From Capsicum annuum (lineage: Eukaryota > Streptophyta > Magnoliopsida > Solanales > Solanaceae), in contig NC_061115.1 of assembly GCF_002878395.1 (NCBI RefSeq), forward strand, positions 92,626,707-92,690,706: 64,000 nt of DNA, read 5' to 3'. Positions 11,911 through 23,762 of the stretch are shown here, piece by piece. The translations under genes were made by a program, and so were the position numbers. Under the pieces are notes generated by a model. It had not been told where the DNA came from. It worked only from the letters and a program-made list of their open reading frames with translations, and did no database searches. The first letter of the stretch is position 1. Every line of letters begins with the position of its first letter.

Positions 11911-14644
11911 TGTAATACCCCACATGTTTCTAAGCTAGGAAGTGAAAAAGTATTCCTACAAATGAAATCTCCTGTCTTGTGATTCATACTTGAGTACATG
12001 ACTTACAATGAATATCCTAGTGATAGGATAGCTTATGATGCACTAAGCATGTTCATATGAGTCTCTCAAGGTAATACAAGCTAAGAGTTTTTGAATCCTT
12101 CATGTTTTAGTGTTTAATTTTTCAAGGATCATCTTTGAACGAGTAGAACTCAATGTTAATATGGTATTTTGCTGATTTAGACCCACAAAATTGTAGAGAA
12201 TCGAATTAGCTTTCCAACGATACCAATTTCACCTTAATCCAATACCCGAGCAAAAAGTTATGCCCATTTTCATGAGAGACAGTAAGGATAGGCGATTGGT
12301 TAGGCGCCACCCAACCTAGCTTAGGCAATCACTTTGGCACCGCCTAAGTCAGTTCTAGGTTCCAAAAACACTTTGTTTTGAGTTATTTTAAGGGTAATTA
12401 AGTCTTTTAAAACTCCTTACATGTCCCTAAACTTAACCCTATGAAATATTTAGCTTCTAAACATATTACAACCCTATTATCATCTCAAAGTTCATCATCC
12501 AAGAACACTAAAAGAGAAAAACAACTAAGGTTGCGTAACTAAGCTTGAAGATCCGATTTCAATGAAATTCCTTCGTCAATTATCAAGAATCTTCCTTCTA
12601 AGGTATGCGTAAGTTGATTTATGGATCCCTTTCATCCATAAAGCTCAAAAACCCTCTTTTTCATTATAAAGTATGATTTCTATATTGTTAGGTGTTGATG
12701 ATAATGTTGTTGATATTGGCTGATTCCCAAGATAGAATCTTTTTATGATTTTTTTTGAATTTCATGATATCATATGAAATGGAAACATGTAAATTTGGTT
12801 GTTCATGATGTATAATTTCATGATTTCACCTATGCTTCAGATGTTCATGTAAGGTGCTTGATAAAATGCCTAAGAAACTAAAAATCATGCAATATAGCTA
12901 AATTGTGACTAAGTGAAGGATTCATAATATGCCCTTACATTCCAATGACTTCTATATTGATAATGTGCCTTGTAAATGTTGTTGGAATGTTCATGAACTA
13001 TTCTTTTGAGAATATGCTATGTTTACTTGCAAATCCTACTTATGAACAAGATGTATGATAACCATGCAATCCACGTGAACTTTCTTGCTATTGGTATGTG
13101 TTGCCAATATGATTATGCAATGAACATGATATTAAGATTGTGCAAGTACTTCCATGTGATATGAAATCCTTTCCATGCAATACATTGTTGATAACCATGC
13201 TTAGTATGAGAACCTTACTTATGATATTATAAATTATGGACTCTACTCTTATGATCAAGTCAGTCATATGTGTCGGTTTCCTTCCATCGAGTTCTGGGGG
13301 TACTTGTACCCAAAAACTATAGCTGTGTGCCTAGATCCATGTCATGTTTCACAATATCCAAAATCAAGTTATGATTCTATAGACTTCAGTCAGTTATGTG
13401 ACTGAGAAAAACCTCATGATCTTAGCCAGTTGTCAGATATCAGTAACATTCTGCTGTCAATGGAATTCAGTAAGATTAAGTCATGCACAGTCAGTTATTC
13501 ATGTTTAGTCCCTCTAGATGGGAGTAGAGGTTAGCACCGAGTGAACCCAAGGATAGGAACTCACCTGCCAGTTTAGGGTGTGATTCTTAGTAGTCATCCT
13601 TATGTTCCAGAACTACATAGCCAGCGTAGGTTAGGACATCTTAACCTGTTAGATTAGGGTTGATGAGGTGGCTTAGCCCGTCAATTTAGGGTTCCCACCG
13701 TTCTCATTGAGTACTCACCAGATAAGGGTCACTCATAGGCTGTCCTTACTCATGTCATGGTATTGACACCCCTCTAGTTGGGGCAGAGATTGTACCCCAG
13801 CTTATCCATAACAGAATACATGGGGCATGTTGGTTAAGCACTACTTCCCACAGTTTCAGTATCAGTCTCAATTAAAGAACTCAGGGTGTTCTTCAGATTT
13901 CAGTATATACAGGACTGTCAGATACAGTCGTCCATGTCATCAGTTTTAGTACCAGTCATGATAGTTATTAGTAAACCATGTATTAGCTTACAGGTCATGC
14001 TATCATGTATTCATGGTCCCAGTTTCTATATATGTGTGTTTGCACTCCAACATTCATATTAGTCAGTCAGTGTTGTTCATGCATAAAACCCTTTATGTTC
14101 AGCCGACCTTCCTCATATACTTAGTACTCCAGTTGTACTGACGCATTTGTGCTATGGTGCTTTCGTTTCATGTTACATCATAGGTTTTGAGACACAAGCT
14201 CTAGCCCAGCAGTAGCGATAACATTCTAGTCACAGAGACATAGTGAGTCCTCATTGATTCAAGGATAATATGATTTGATATATTTATTTCTTCAGTTTAG
14301 TTTTACGGAGTTAGTTGGAGACATGTTCCTTCAACTCCTTATCCAGATAGTTTAGAGGCTATCAAATTTACGTTCAGATTTATGTTTAGATTTACGTTCA
14401 GATTTATGTTTAGATTTACGTTCAGATTTATGTTCGGATTTACATTCAGATTGAGTTGTTTTGGGTGTTTTCACCCACATGATTGTATTCAGTTGAACCT
14501 TATGGCCTTACAGTTCTATGTATTCCGCATTATTATATCATGATTTGCAGATACAGGTACAAATATCAGTCATGGGTTAGCTTGTGGTCCCTCGGGGTCA
14601 TGAGCACCGTGTAGCATTTCGGTTCAGCAAATCAGGGTTTTACA
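11911..14644 (+). mobile_element. Solo LTR of the array family
   Basis: Starts TGTAATACCCCACATGTTTC and ends GGGTTTTACA, with no primer site after it and no purine tract before it. It is readily alignable to the LTRs of the 29-62 kb array: the start, the GGCGCC-type blocks near 12300-12345, the CTTCCATCGAGTTCTGGGG block near 13285, a GACTGT-N5-ACAGTC hairpin at 13913-13929 and the GTGTAGCATTTCGGTTCAG end. It is 2734 bp against ~3250 bp for full array LTRs. Flanks give at most a 4-bp ACAC match, so the target duplication is unclear. Confidence 0.85.
14366..14452 (+). repeat. 12-bp tandem repeat in the solo LTR
   Basis: About seven copies of a 12-mer alternating between AGATTTACGTTC and AGATTTATGTTT. 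The CG/TG alternation suggests methylated-CpG decay within a locally expanded repeat. The array LTRs have only about one or two copies at this place (TCAGATTAGATGTTCAGAC). Confidence 0.85.
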
Positions 14645-16386
14645 CACATGTACAATACACTCTAAGGGTTTTCATCATATCTCGGTTCATTCCCAAGGAG
14701 CAAAATTTTTTTCTTTTCCTTTTTACTTTTTATCTTTACTTTAGTTATTTTTTGTGTTAAACCGAGTAGTAGTTCACCCATGTTGGATGATAACAAGACA
14801 TTCTTAGTTAAAGTAATTAGTATTTTGAGTTGATTTGGATGATGAAAAAGTTAAAAATTTCATTCAAAGTGTCATTGGAAAAGAATGAAATTGGTTTATA
14901 GTTTTCTTATTAAAAAGGAATAAGAATGGTTGCAAAATTTGTCTTGAGTAAGACAATTAAATTTAATGTTTTCCTCTCTCTTTACGAGGATAATTCTTTA
15001 GCACGGAGTAACTTATTAATCTAAAATTGGTTAAATTGGTTGAGAGATGACTTTTTGATCTATGAGTATGATACCTTCTTTGGTCAGATCTTTGAATAAT
15101 TCTTGTACATATGTATAGTATAAAACTTACCCAAAGTGTATTAAAAGAAAAATCCTAGGAAATCTTGGTTTTGAGGATGACCCAAGGCTATTTTGGACCA
15201 ATCACATGGCAAAATTCAATCCATAACATTGATCATTATTAACCTTTTTAGGCTTTTGCCCTTTATTCTTTCATCTTTAGATGATATCCATGCTAAAACA
15301 GCTAAACCACTTTAGAGAAACTCTCTTTTTTCACTTAACCTACTTTGATGAATTGCATTATTCTAAGTAAGTATATGTAGGTGAAAGCTTCAGTTTGAGG
15401 GATGTGTAATGATGAGATTAATTTAAGGTTATTTTAAACCTGTAGTTTTGGTGAAGATTGTGATGTGCTAAGATAATTTATTAAAGGTGTACATTAGGTT
15501 GTGGAATCATTTGCTTATGTGATAAAAGATATGACTGATGACCATTTTGAATGACCTAGCCCATTGAACTTGACGAGAAATAAATAAATAAAGGGCTATG
15601 AAAAGCTTAAAGAGAGAACATCTCTTGAAAAATCGAAAAAAGTGAAGAAAGATAATTGTTTGTTGGATTTGTATGGTAATTACTAAGCTAAAAGTTAAGA
15701 GAAACATAGGTAAATGACTTGAAGGTTAATAACGTGGATGATTTGTGAGACTTGAGGTAGAACAGGATAAGTAGGGTCACTATAGGAGATATTTTAGTCA
15801 CTTGATCAATAATTTCCTTCCCGCACTTTAAACCTTCATCTTTACCTACAAGACCTTGGTGATACAAAACTAAGTATACATTAGTGGTGAACAAAACAAA
15901 GGGCAAGCCTATGGTTCTATTCATTGTACTTCAATTTCTTTGATAGAGTGAGTGTGAATTGATTCAATATTTGGGATCCTTTTATATATTAAAATATCTT
16001 TTTTTCATGGAGTTAACTCTTGCATGTGAAAAACATTGATACTTTGGGTTAGAGGGTGATGTACTACTTCAAATTTGGGTAAATGAGCAAGTTAAGTTGC
16101 ATTTTGAAGATTGATATGATCTTTGAAGATTTTTTGTCACCTCTTGAGAAGCGTTGTTGATTCGAAAGGTGCATTTGACACTAAAATGCATTCTTGCTTC
16201 GTAGATATGTGCTCATAATAAAATGTGGTTTATTTGTTGACATGAGATGTTTGAGAGGTCTTTGTTAATCTTTGATAGACTAGATATTTAGGATAGCTTT
16301 TATTTTTGTGGTTTGATTCCTAAATATCCAATCTTATGAATAGTTCTTGGGTTCTTAAGGACAAGCAATAGATTAAGTTTGGGGTT
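14645..16386 (+). other. Non-coding AT-rich stretch, probable 3' internal part of an Athila/Tat relic
   Basis: No coding region could be supported; the minus-strand ORFs near 15507-15924 have no recognisable motif. The end, GACAAGCAATAG followed by ATTAAGTTTGGGGTT (16363-16386), resembles the pre-LTR purine tract of Athila/Tat elements and orients the relic to the plus strand. Confidence 0.45.
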
Positions 16387-17691
16387 TGATAAGCCGTTAA
16401 TTAGACAACTTGTTGGCACTTTTTAGGCTTAAATTATCATGATTTTTCCATTGATTTAGTGTTAATATCATTTGTAATGCTCATTTATGCAGGTAAATAT
16501 TGAAAATGAAGATGTGCAAGCCATTCAACTCAATGGGAGGTCAAATATAGTAGAAAAGAAACATTAAATTTCACATGGATATCGACCAAGAGGCCACCTG
16601 TGTGCACTGGTAGCCACAATGGACAAACCAGTGACATCAGTGCATAAGTTGCGCCCCATCTACAACTAAAATTCTCCCCATCTGCCTTTGATTCGCTCAT
16701 AAAGATCACAAGTGTGGTTGCATTTTGGTAATACTTGGAAAATATGAAAATGGGGTCAAAAGGGTTTGTTTTAGATTATTTCCTCTATTATTTAACTATT
16801 TTTGTACTTTTGTTGAGCTAAGTAACATTGTAGAGACTCTCAAGAGAAGAATGAGTAGTTTTTATTAATGATTTATTGAAATTAAGTTTGGACATTGTAT
16901 TCTCTTTACTTTTTATGGATCAACTTGAAGGAAATTTTTGTATATCACTATTTTCACTCAATTTGAGTAACTAATTCATCATATAGGGGTTCTATTTAAA
17001 TACATTGTGATTAGTACTTGGGTTTTTTTATTTTTCTTCCTAATTAGCTATATGATATGGATTTTCCATGCATTAGCTATTTTAACAATGAATTTGTGGT
17101 TTCAAACCCCTATTACCTTTAAACCAATATCATCCTTGATAGTGAGGATATGGATGAGGAATGGATGTGAAAAATAATTTGAATTAGTTCATTTAATATA
17201 ATCTCTTATACATAAGGATGTTAATTGAGGCCATATATTGATAAAATTGTTACACTTATGAGGTATTCAAAAGAATCCATTTGTGTTATTTGGCTTTTTA
17301 TTGATAAGTTGACACTAAAATTTCTAGATCTAGCCTACCCATGACTTTTAGGTAAATTTTGAAAAATAATCAATTACCCATGCATGAAGCCTAATCTAAT
17401 AAGGTAGAACCCTAAGTCTCATCTACACTTTGTTAATCTCTTATTCTTTGTAGCTTCAAAATAGTATTCTAAAAAAATTAAAATTTTTAAATACAAGATC
17501 ATTCAAACAAACCCCCATGCTTACATTTATTATTATTTACTATGCATTATAGCTCAAATCCTAGTTGACTTCTAACACTCAAAAGCATTGAAATCATGTC
17601 TTCACTCTCTATGGATTCGACCCCAACCTCCTTTGTGTTACTATATTAATGACTATAGCTTAAATTCTCATACGGTGAAATCTAAGCATCA
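16387..17691 (+). repeat. Athila/Tat-like LTR, single copy
   Basis: Begins TGATAAGCCGTTAATTAG right after the AAGTTTGGGGTT tract and ends near TAAGCATCA. Near the 3' end it carries CTATGGATTCGACCCCAACC, a phrase often seen before the end of Athila/Tat LTRs. No second copy is visible in the window, so the edges rest on motifs only. Confidence 0.55.
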
Positions 17692-18990
17692 TGTTATGAT
17701 AAGATGGGTATCTCATTCTTTGACTTAGTTTTCATGCTTATTTTAGTTTCTTTAGATTTAGGATTGGTATTAGTGGAATTAGTTTCTTGGATATGATAAA
17801 CTCTTGAGTTTAGGGAAAAATAAGAGATACTTTTTCTAAAAATATGAGGCGCATATATGGTGAAATATAGGGGAAGAATCATACTTGGTTGTATGTTGTA
17901 GTTAAATTAGTTATGTTGAATTATTTTGATAGTTTTTAGATAATGAATGTATCAAATTATATTTAAAAGAGAATTTCCTCAAGACTATAAAATATTTCAA
18001 AAAGGCATGGCCAAACATAACCCTAGCTCCATCTTCAACTCCAACTCCAACACCAACTGTAATAAAATTGGTTTTCATGACCAACCTCCTACTTAGTTAT
18101 ATACTATGAATATACATGTAGAGTTCAGAAGTAGTATTTAGCAATGAGTGAAATAGGGTTTCCAATAGCTAAAGTTCAAAAACTACATGCCACCATATGT
18201 AATATTTTGCAAAGATGGGCTCAGTTTAGCAGATCTATGTCAGTCACGACATTACTCCTATGGAAAGGTATAGTGTAGCTCCCAGACAAGGAGTATATGT
18301 CAGACTATAGGTGTGCTCAAATGGTTTATGTTGGTTAAGAGACCCTCCCACAAAATTAGTTTTATTGTGACTTGTTCATGACCCATAGTTTTAAATAGGC
18401 TGAATTTTTTCATGATTTACAAGTTTCTCTCATTATCTTAAAGCATGGTTTTACTATAGGATCATCATACACCATATTACCCTATTTTTGGATAAATTGT
18501 TCAATTCAACATGATTTTAATTTTTCAGCATTTGTATGTACAATATTTATTACTTGCATGTCTTAGATACTTAGTATATTCTAAGTACTAACTTCATCTT
18601 TTTGTTTTGTCCTATATACTAGTATGATATTAGTTCCAGTGCATAGACTTAGACTCACAATTAGATATGCTCCAGTCCCAGTTAAGATATATATGTGTTA
18701 AGTCCTCATCATTAAATGATAGTTTATTTTATTTATGTTTTACCAGACTCTATTTAAATTTTAGCTATATGGAGTAAGCTAGGGACTTGTCCCACCAACA
18801 GGTCATTTTAATTATAGGCTTTCTAATAAAGTTAGATATTTTAATATAATATTCAGTAGAGATTTGATTTTGCATTAAATATTTTAAATATTCTAGTAAT
18901 TCCCATGTTTTAGCTTCCACTCGGTTAGTTAAGTTTATGATTTTGTGTCCTACTAGTGCCATTTGTTAGATCGAGACTAGTTTTTGTTCA
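17692..18990 (+). repeat. Decayed LTR-like sequence
   Basis: No gene. Around 18560-18830 there are phrases in the order typical of Tekay LTR 3' portions: CTTAGTATATTCTAAGTACT, AAGTCCTCATCATT, and AAGCTAGGGACTTGTCCCACC. A CAACTCCAACTCCAACACC repeat sits near 18030. Edges cannot be placed. Confidence 0.4.
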
Positions 18991-21183
18991 AGATGTCATT
19001 TTTGGGTTTGCAGAACCATTTATTTGGGTTTTGAGGCCTTTTTATGTGTTTTAGTATTGGTAGGAATATTTATAAAGTTTGGCATAGATTTGACTTTTGT
19101 CAAAACTTAATGATGATAACCTTCATTAGTAACTTTGATGGATCAATTGAGGCCAAAACATCAAAATTATGCTGGTTACATAGTTGGCTTATTTTCATAG
19201 CATCTCAATAAATTTTTGAGGGTTGATTTCTAGTTAATAAGTTGATTGCATCAGCTCTTTTTGCTGATAAATAGGGTAACCACTTTGACGACCTAGAAAC
19301 ACATTTTTGTAGAATTATCAGCAATATAATCTCTTTTTTGTGGAACTAAGTCAGACCAATATGGATCATACCAACAGTTTCTTATCCGCATCAACAATAT
19401 CACATGAGTGGTTATTTTGTCTACTTCAGCGTTCTCGCTACTGAGAAACGGGCCAGCTTTTGCTACGGCCCACAAGGCTTAGGGATTTTTTTATTTTAGT
19501 GTTTCTTTTGCTTCAGGAAAACCACATTTCCAAAAAAATATTGCTGTTAAAGTGGAACTCATGTTACTTAAAAGATGATGTATTCTCTTTTTCACTTTAT
19601 TCATCCATTCCTCAAAATTTAAGCTTCGAAACTTAATTATTTGAGATTCGACGAAGATTTTCAGATTTTTTTCCTCAAGGGAGTTTCTAATTACTTATTA
19701 CATATTTTCTAATGAGTATTTACTGATTTTATCCTCAAATTAGGGCCTTTTGACTTGAAATTTAAGGGTCTTCCTAGTATGTTTAAGAATGGATTTTCAA
19801 TGACTTCAAACTAGAATTTAATTTTCATTTTTTTATGAAAAAAATTAGATTTGAACTTCATAAGTTATGGGTGAATTGATTTTCTTATAAAATTTTAGTT
19901 TAATCCATAAGATCTTCAGGTTTTTTGGGTTGAATTTTGAGACTCAGATTAGAACATTGGCAATTTAAGTATCATTACACTAATATTTATTAAAAGATCT
20001 TTTTTTGGTAAATTGGTTGCATTTTGAAGCTCTTCAAAAGGGGAAGGTGAGTTTGTCAGCATTAGAGTCTAGTACTTCAACTTCAAGTCTGGTTATGACT
20101 TAACTTTGTTTAGACTTTTCTTGGATAGGGGATTATCATGTAAAGTATTCTATGAATTAGGAAAATTTAGTGTCTTGTGAATTATATGAGACGGATGATT
20201 ATTGTAATGCCTGATACAAGGCTTATGTCATCTTTGATGATATTAGAGTTGGATCCTTAATTTATGTTGAGCCTTATAACATGTGTTCATGTATTAGTTA
20301 TTAATCTAATATGTTGGATATTTCCATTGTAAATGATATAATTTTTTCACTTGTGTGTTCATGAATACTCCTTCATCTAATGGATATCTGAAAAGTGATT
20401 TTGTTTGAAAATTGATTGTTAAATAAATTAATTGATTGTATTCATTAAACAGTGTGTTTTGATATTCTATGTGGTCTTTTGCATTTGATAGATGAGGTTA
20501 TATGATGTTATCAAGTGAATTAATGTGATTTTATATGGCCCTATTGAGTCTCACATATTTCCTATCATAGTGTAATAAATTCTTGGAGGGTTTAATGATT
20601 GGCTTTAGCCATTGAATATCATTATATATCTTATGTTGTGATATATTATTCTTATGATTTAAATTTATCATAATATTTATGTTACTGAACTGCTAAGACC
20701 TTTCTACTTGCATACTTATTATGTTTTTATTTTTTACCCATTAATGTTTTTCTGCTTAGGTTTGGTTGGCTTATAATTCCTATTGAGTACATGTAGATCA
20801 TACTATCTCATACTTTTATTCATCCTTCATGTACATATATTGTTTCGAGTGTAAGATTCTACTCCTAGAGTTTGGCCCATTATAATCTATCTTTTTTGCT
20901 TTCAGTCAATTTCCACTTCCATATATAGAATTATGTATTTATTTATTGTAGTTAGGCTTAGAGTCATTCTGGTATATTCCTAAAAATTAAGTCTTAGGAT
21001 ATTTCGGTGTTTTATTTAGTTCCTTTCTATTATTATAATTGTCATTGATGTTTTCTTAAGTATGGGATATGTTACTTTATTTAATCTAAATTTTTGATTG
21101 CTTTGAGTTTTAAAATCAGGCTTACCTATGACAGTAGGGGTGGGGTATATGTCATCACAACTTTAGGGTTTTGGGTCATGAAA
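18991..21183 (+). repeat. Decayed Ty3 LTR preceding a plus-strand primer site
   Basis: The 3' end is placed by TTTTGGGTCATGAAAAGTTAG at about 21170-21190, which corresponds to an LTR end followed by a degraded primer site. The 5' edge is uncertain. Heavily mutated, with no ORF of interest. Confidence 0.4.
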
Positions 21184-22270
21184 AGTTAGTATTTGAGTAA
21201 TATAATCACTAGTCTCAAGAGTACAAGAGTTGATGCCAACTAGAGTTTCCCAGATTGGTACGCTATTGTTTGTATCTATCAACAAGATACTATGTTAAGA
21301 ATTATTTGATCCTTTGATTTTGTGTTGTGCACACTATTCACTACTTGAATTTTAAACTTTGTATTTTACTTTTTAGTAGATGGTGAGAATATAATCTACT
21401 ATTACCAATGGTGATTAGCTTGCACCCACTGCTTAAAACTTCTAAGACTCTAGGTTCGAGGTTTTAGTCATTTATACTTTGGGTAGTCAATGTCTAGGGG
21501 TCCCCCTTTGAGTTTTTAGACCATGCGGGTAATCTAAATCTCTCATCCACACAATATATAGTCCAGGGTAGAAGATGGGTTTTTTAGTTGGGTCATATTA
21601 AAATGTATTTCCCCTGTGGGAAGGGTCACCAAAGTAGAGTTCTAAGATATAGGATGACATGGCACCAAAACCACCCGATAGATGAGGTGCACCTTATGAG
21701 ATAGATCGTCCATATAGGGTGCTATTAGTAGAGCCTAGACAGTTTATTGTTGTTGTCATGGACTTCCTTAGTTTAGGGGTGTACGTGGTCAGTGCAATGA
21801 ATTCTTGGGTAGAACTGAGGTAGAGGCATTTGATGCAGTTCTCACAGGTACTATCCCAATTTGTCATCGACCTACTCTAGTATAATTTGAACTTGGATCT
21901 ATTTTATCCTATATATGTGCATATTTTTCTTTGGGTTTTGATATGATATGTGAATTCCTTTTCATGCTTATTTGTATTTATACCCCTATAGGTGATGCTT
22001 TAGTTGTGGATCGGGTGGATTGATCCTGTGTTATGAAAGCTTCTTGTTATGACACTTGGGTAGAATTGATTATTTTTTATATGTTGAATTTTGATTTGAT
22101 TTTAGTTATTGAGTGGCTTCCCTGTATCATATTTTATAAATTGTCTTTCCAAGATAATTACTTTTGTTATGTTAGGTGTACCGAGGTTAAAATGGAATGG
22201 TACTTCAATTTTGTATAGTATAGGGTTATATCTTATTTTCTAACGGATTATGAGGAAGGGATGCCTTTCT
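21184..22270 (+). pseudogene. Plus-strand Ty3 leader, gag and protease relic
   Basis: Downstream of a degraded primer site (AGTTAGTATTTGAG near 21186) comes a leader and a short gag trace (MAPKPP near 21649). At about 21830-22230 the translated plus strand lines up with a Tekay-type protease: FDAVLTGTIPICHRP, FELGSILSYICAYFS (the catalytic triad region reduced to LGS), YTPIGDALVVDRV, and in the 61-codon ORF at 22033-22218 LILVIEWLPCI, matching the usual ILGMDWL end. Most of gag is missing, implying a large deletion. Nothing of RT or later domains follows. Confidence 0.62.
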
Positions 22271-23762
22271 TAGATGGCATACGGATGTTCCTTGGTTTTA
22301 CATAATATTTGATGTTTAAAACAAGGAAGATATGATAGTTCTAAGGCACATTAACATAGAAATGTTATGTTTTCTAGTACTTGTAGCGAATACAGTCTCT
22401 GGGAGTTCAAAATTAAAAAAAAATGCAACACTGAACCTAGGAGCATAAAACAAGCCTTCAGAAAAAGGGTTGAATCTAAGGATGGGTCATATTGGGCTAT
22501 CATTGGAAAAAAGTATAGGATGTGAAAGTTAAAATATATTAGATGACAATAACCCATGACTCATTGTGAGAAATAATGAATACATCTAGAGGGTCATACA
22601 AAAAAGATCCTAAAAAGTATAAAATCAAGTTTTAACCAATTTACATACGACGAGAAATCCTCAGTAATGAAAAGATGGATAGTCCTAGAGATATTACAGG
22701 AAATACAATCAAGTAATCATCAAACAATGAGTAGAAAGGATCGATCTTCATAATCGATGATGAATTTTCCTGTCGTTGGTCTAAAATTTGACACTACAAT
22801 CCTATTATGTGTAGGATAAGTTTTGTTTTGTCTATAAATACCTTTCCTGGGTTTTACTCTATTAATTATGCATTCATAAAATCTTTTTAGTCATATAAAC
22901 ACAATAAATTGTTTTTTCAAACACTTAAGATATTACATTTTGATTCTTGGTTATTTACCTTTCCTCAACAATTCAAGTGTCTGAATTTCTTCTATTTTGT
23001 TTGTAAGCTTATGATTATGAATTCATAGAACAATTCTTATTGTGAAATTATAAATATGAGTAGCGATATACTTATACTAAGGTTGTGGGAACCATGATGA
23101 ATTAATGATTTAGGAAAAGTACTTAGTGATTCCTTAATGGTGTTTCTACATATATTGTTCTTGTCTTAATATTGATTGCTTTTTAATTATCACAAACTTA
23201 ACTTGCCTTATCCTCCATTTCTAGAACAAGGGTTAAATAATGTGAATAAAAGATTAACAACAGAGATTTGAGGCTTGCAATCCTCATCTAATAACTTGAC
23301 CTTGTTTAGGAATAGTTAATTTAGTATTAAAGGCACGGATTAGTAAACACTGGTAGAAGGACCAAGTCATGTGGTAATATCCATATATCTACATGACCAA
23401 GCATTTAGGCGAACTTAACTTACAAATCTTGAATTGTAAGAACCAAGAAAGATCACCAGTACGACATGCTTAATACATTATGAAATTAGTGGGAACACAA
23501 TCCTAGTTAATTCATATTAATTAAACAACCATATTAATAAATATATTATTTCTTGATTATGTTTTTTATACTAATATTATTTCTTACAAAACTCACCTTT
23601 CTGAAATAAATTTACCAATATATTAAATGGTTGTAGATCTTGTTGTTATCCATATTCTTTATAGGATCAACCACAACCTTTTTTAGGTTATATATTTAAT
23701 TCAACAACTGCTTTATACTTCATAGCAAGTTATAATTTGGCGAAAATGTAGTTATTGTTTTT
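22271..23762 (+). repeat. AT-rich stretch with a possible Tat-type LTR end
   Basis: No gene found. TCTATAAATACC at about 22828-22840 is a good TATA-like box. CTTTATAGGATCAACCACAACC (about 23655) with CTGCTTTATACTTC and ATAATTTGGCG (about 23708-23742) resembles the last part of a Tat/Athila LTR and the following primer-site area. The left edge is not visible. The outer element was inserted at 23763, after a run of Ts. Confidence 0.35.

Noticed and set aside
22822..22845. TATA-like box as promoter of a host gene
   Set aside because: No downstream coding region; more likely an LTR promoter fossil.
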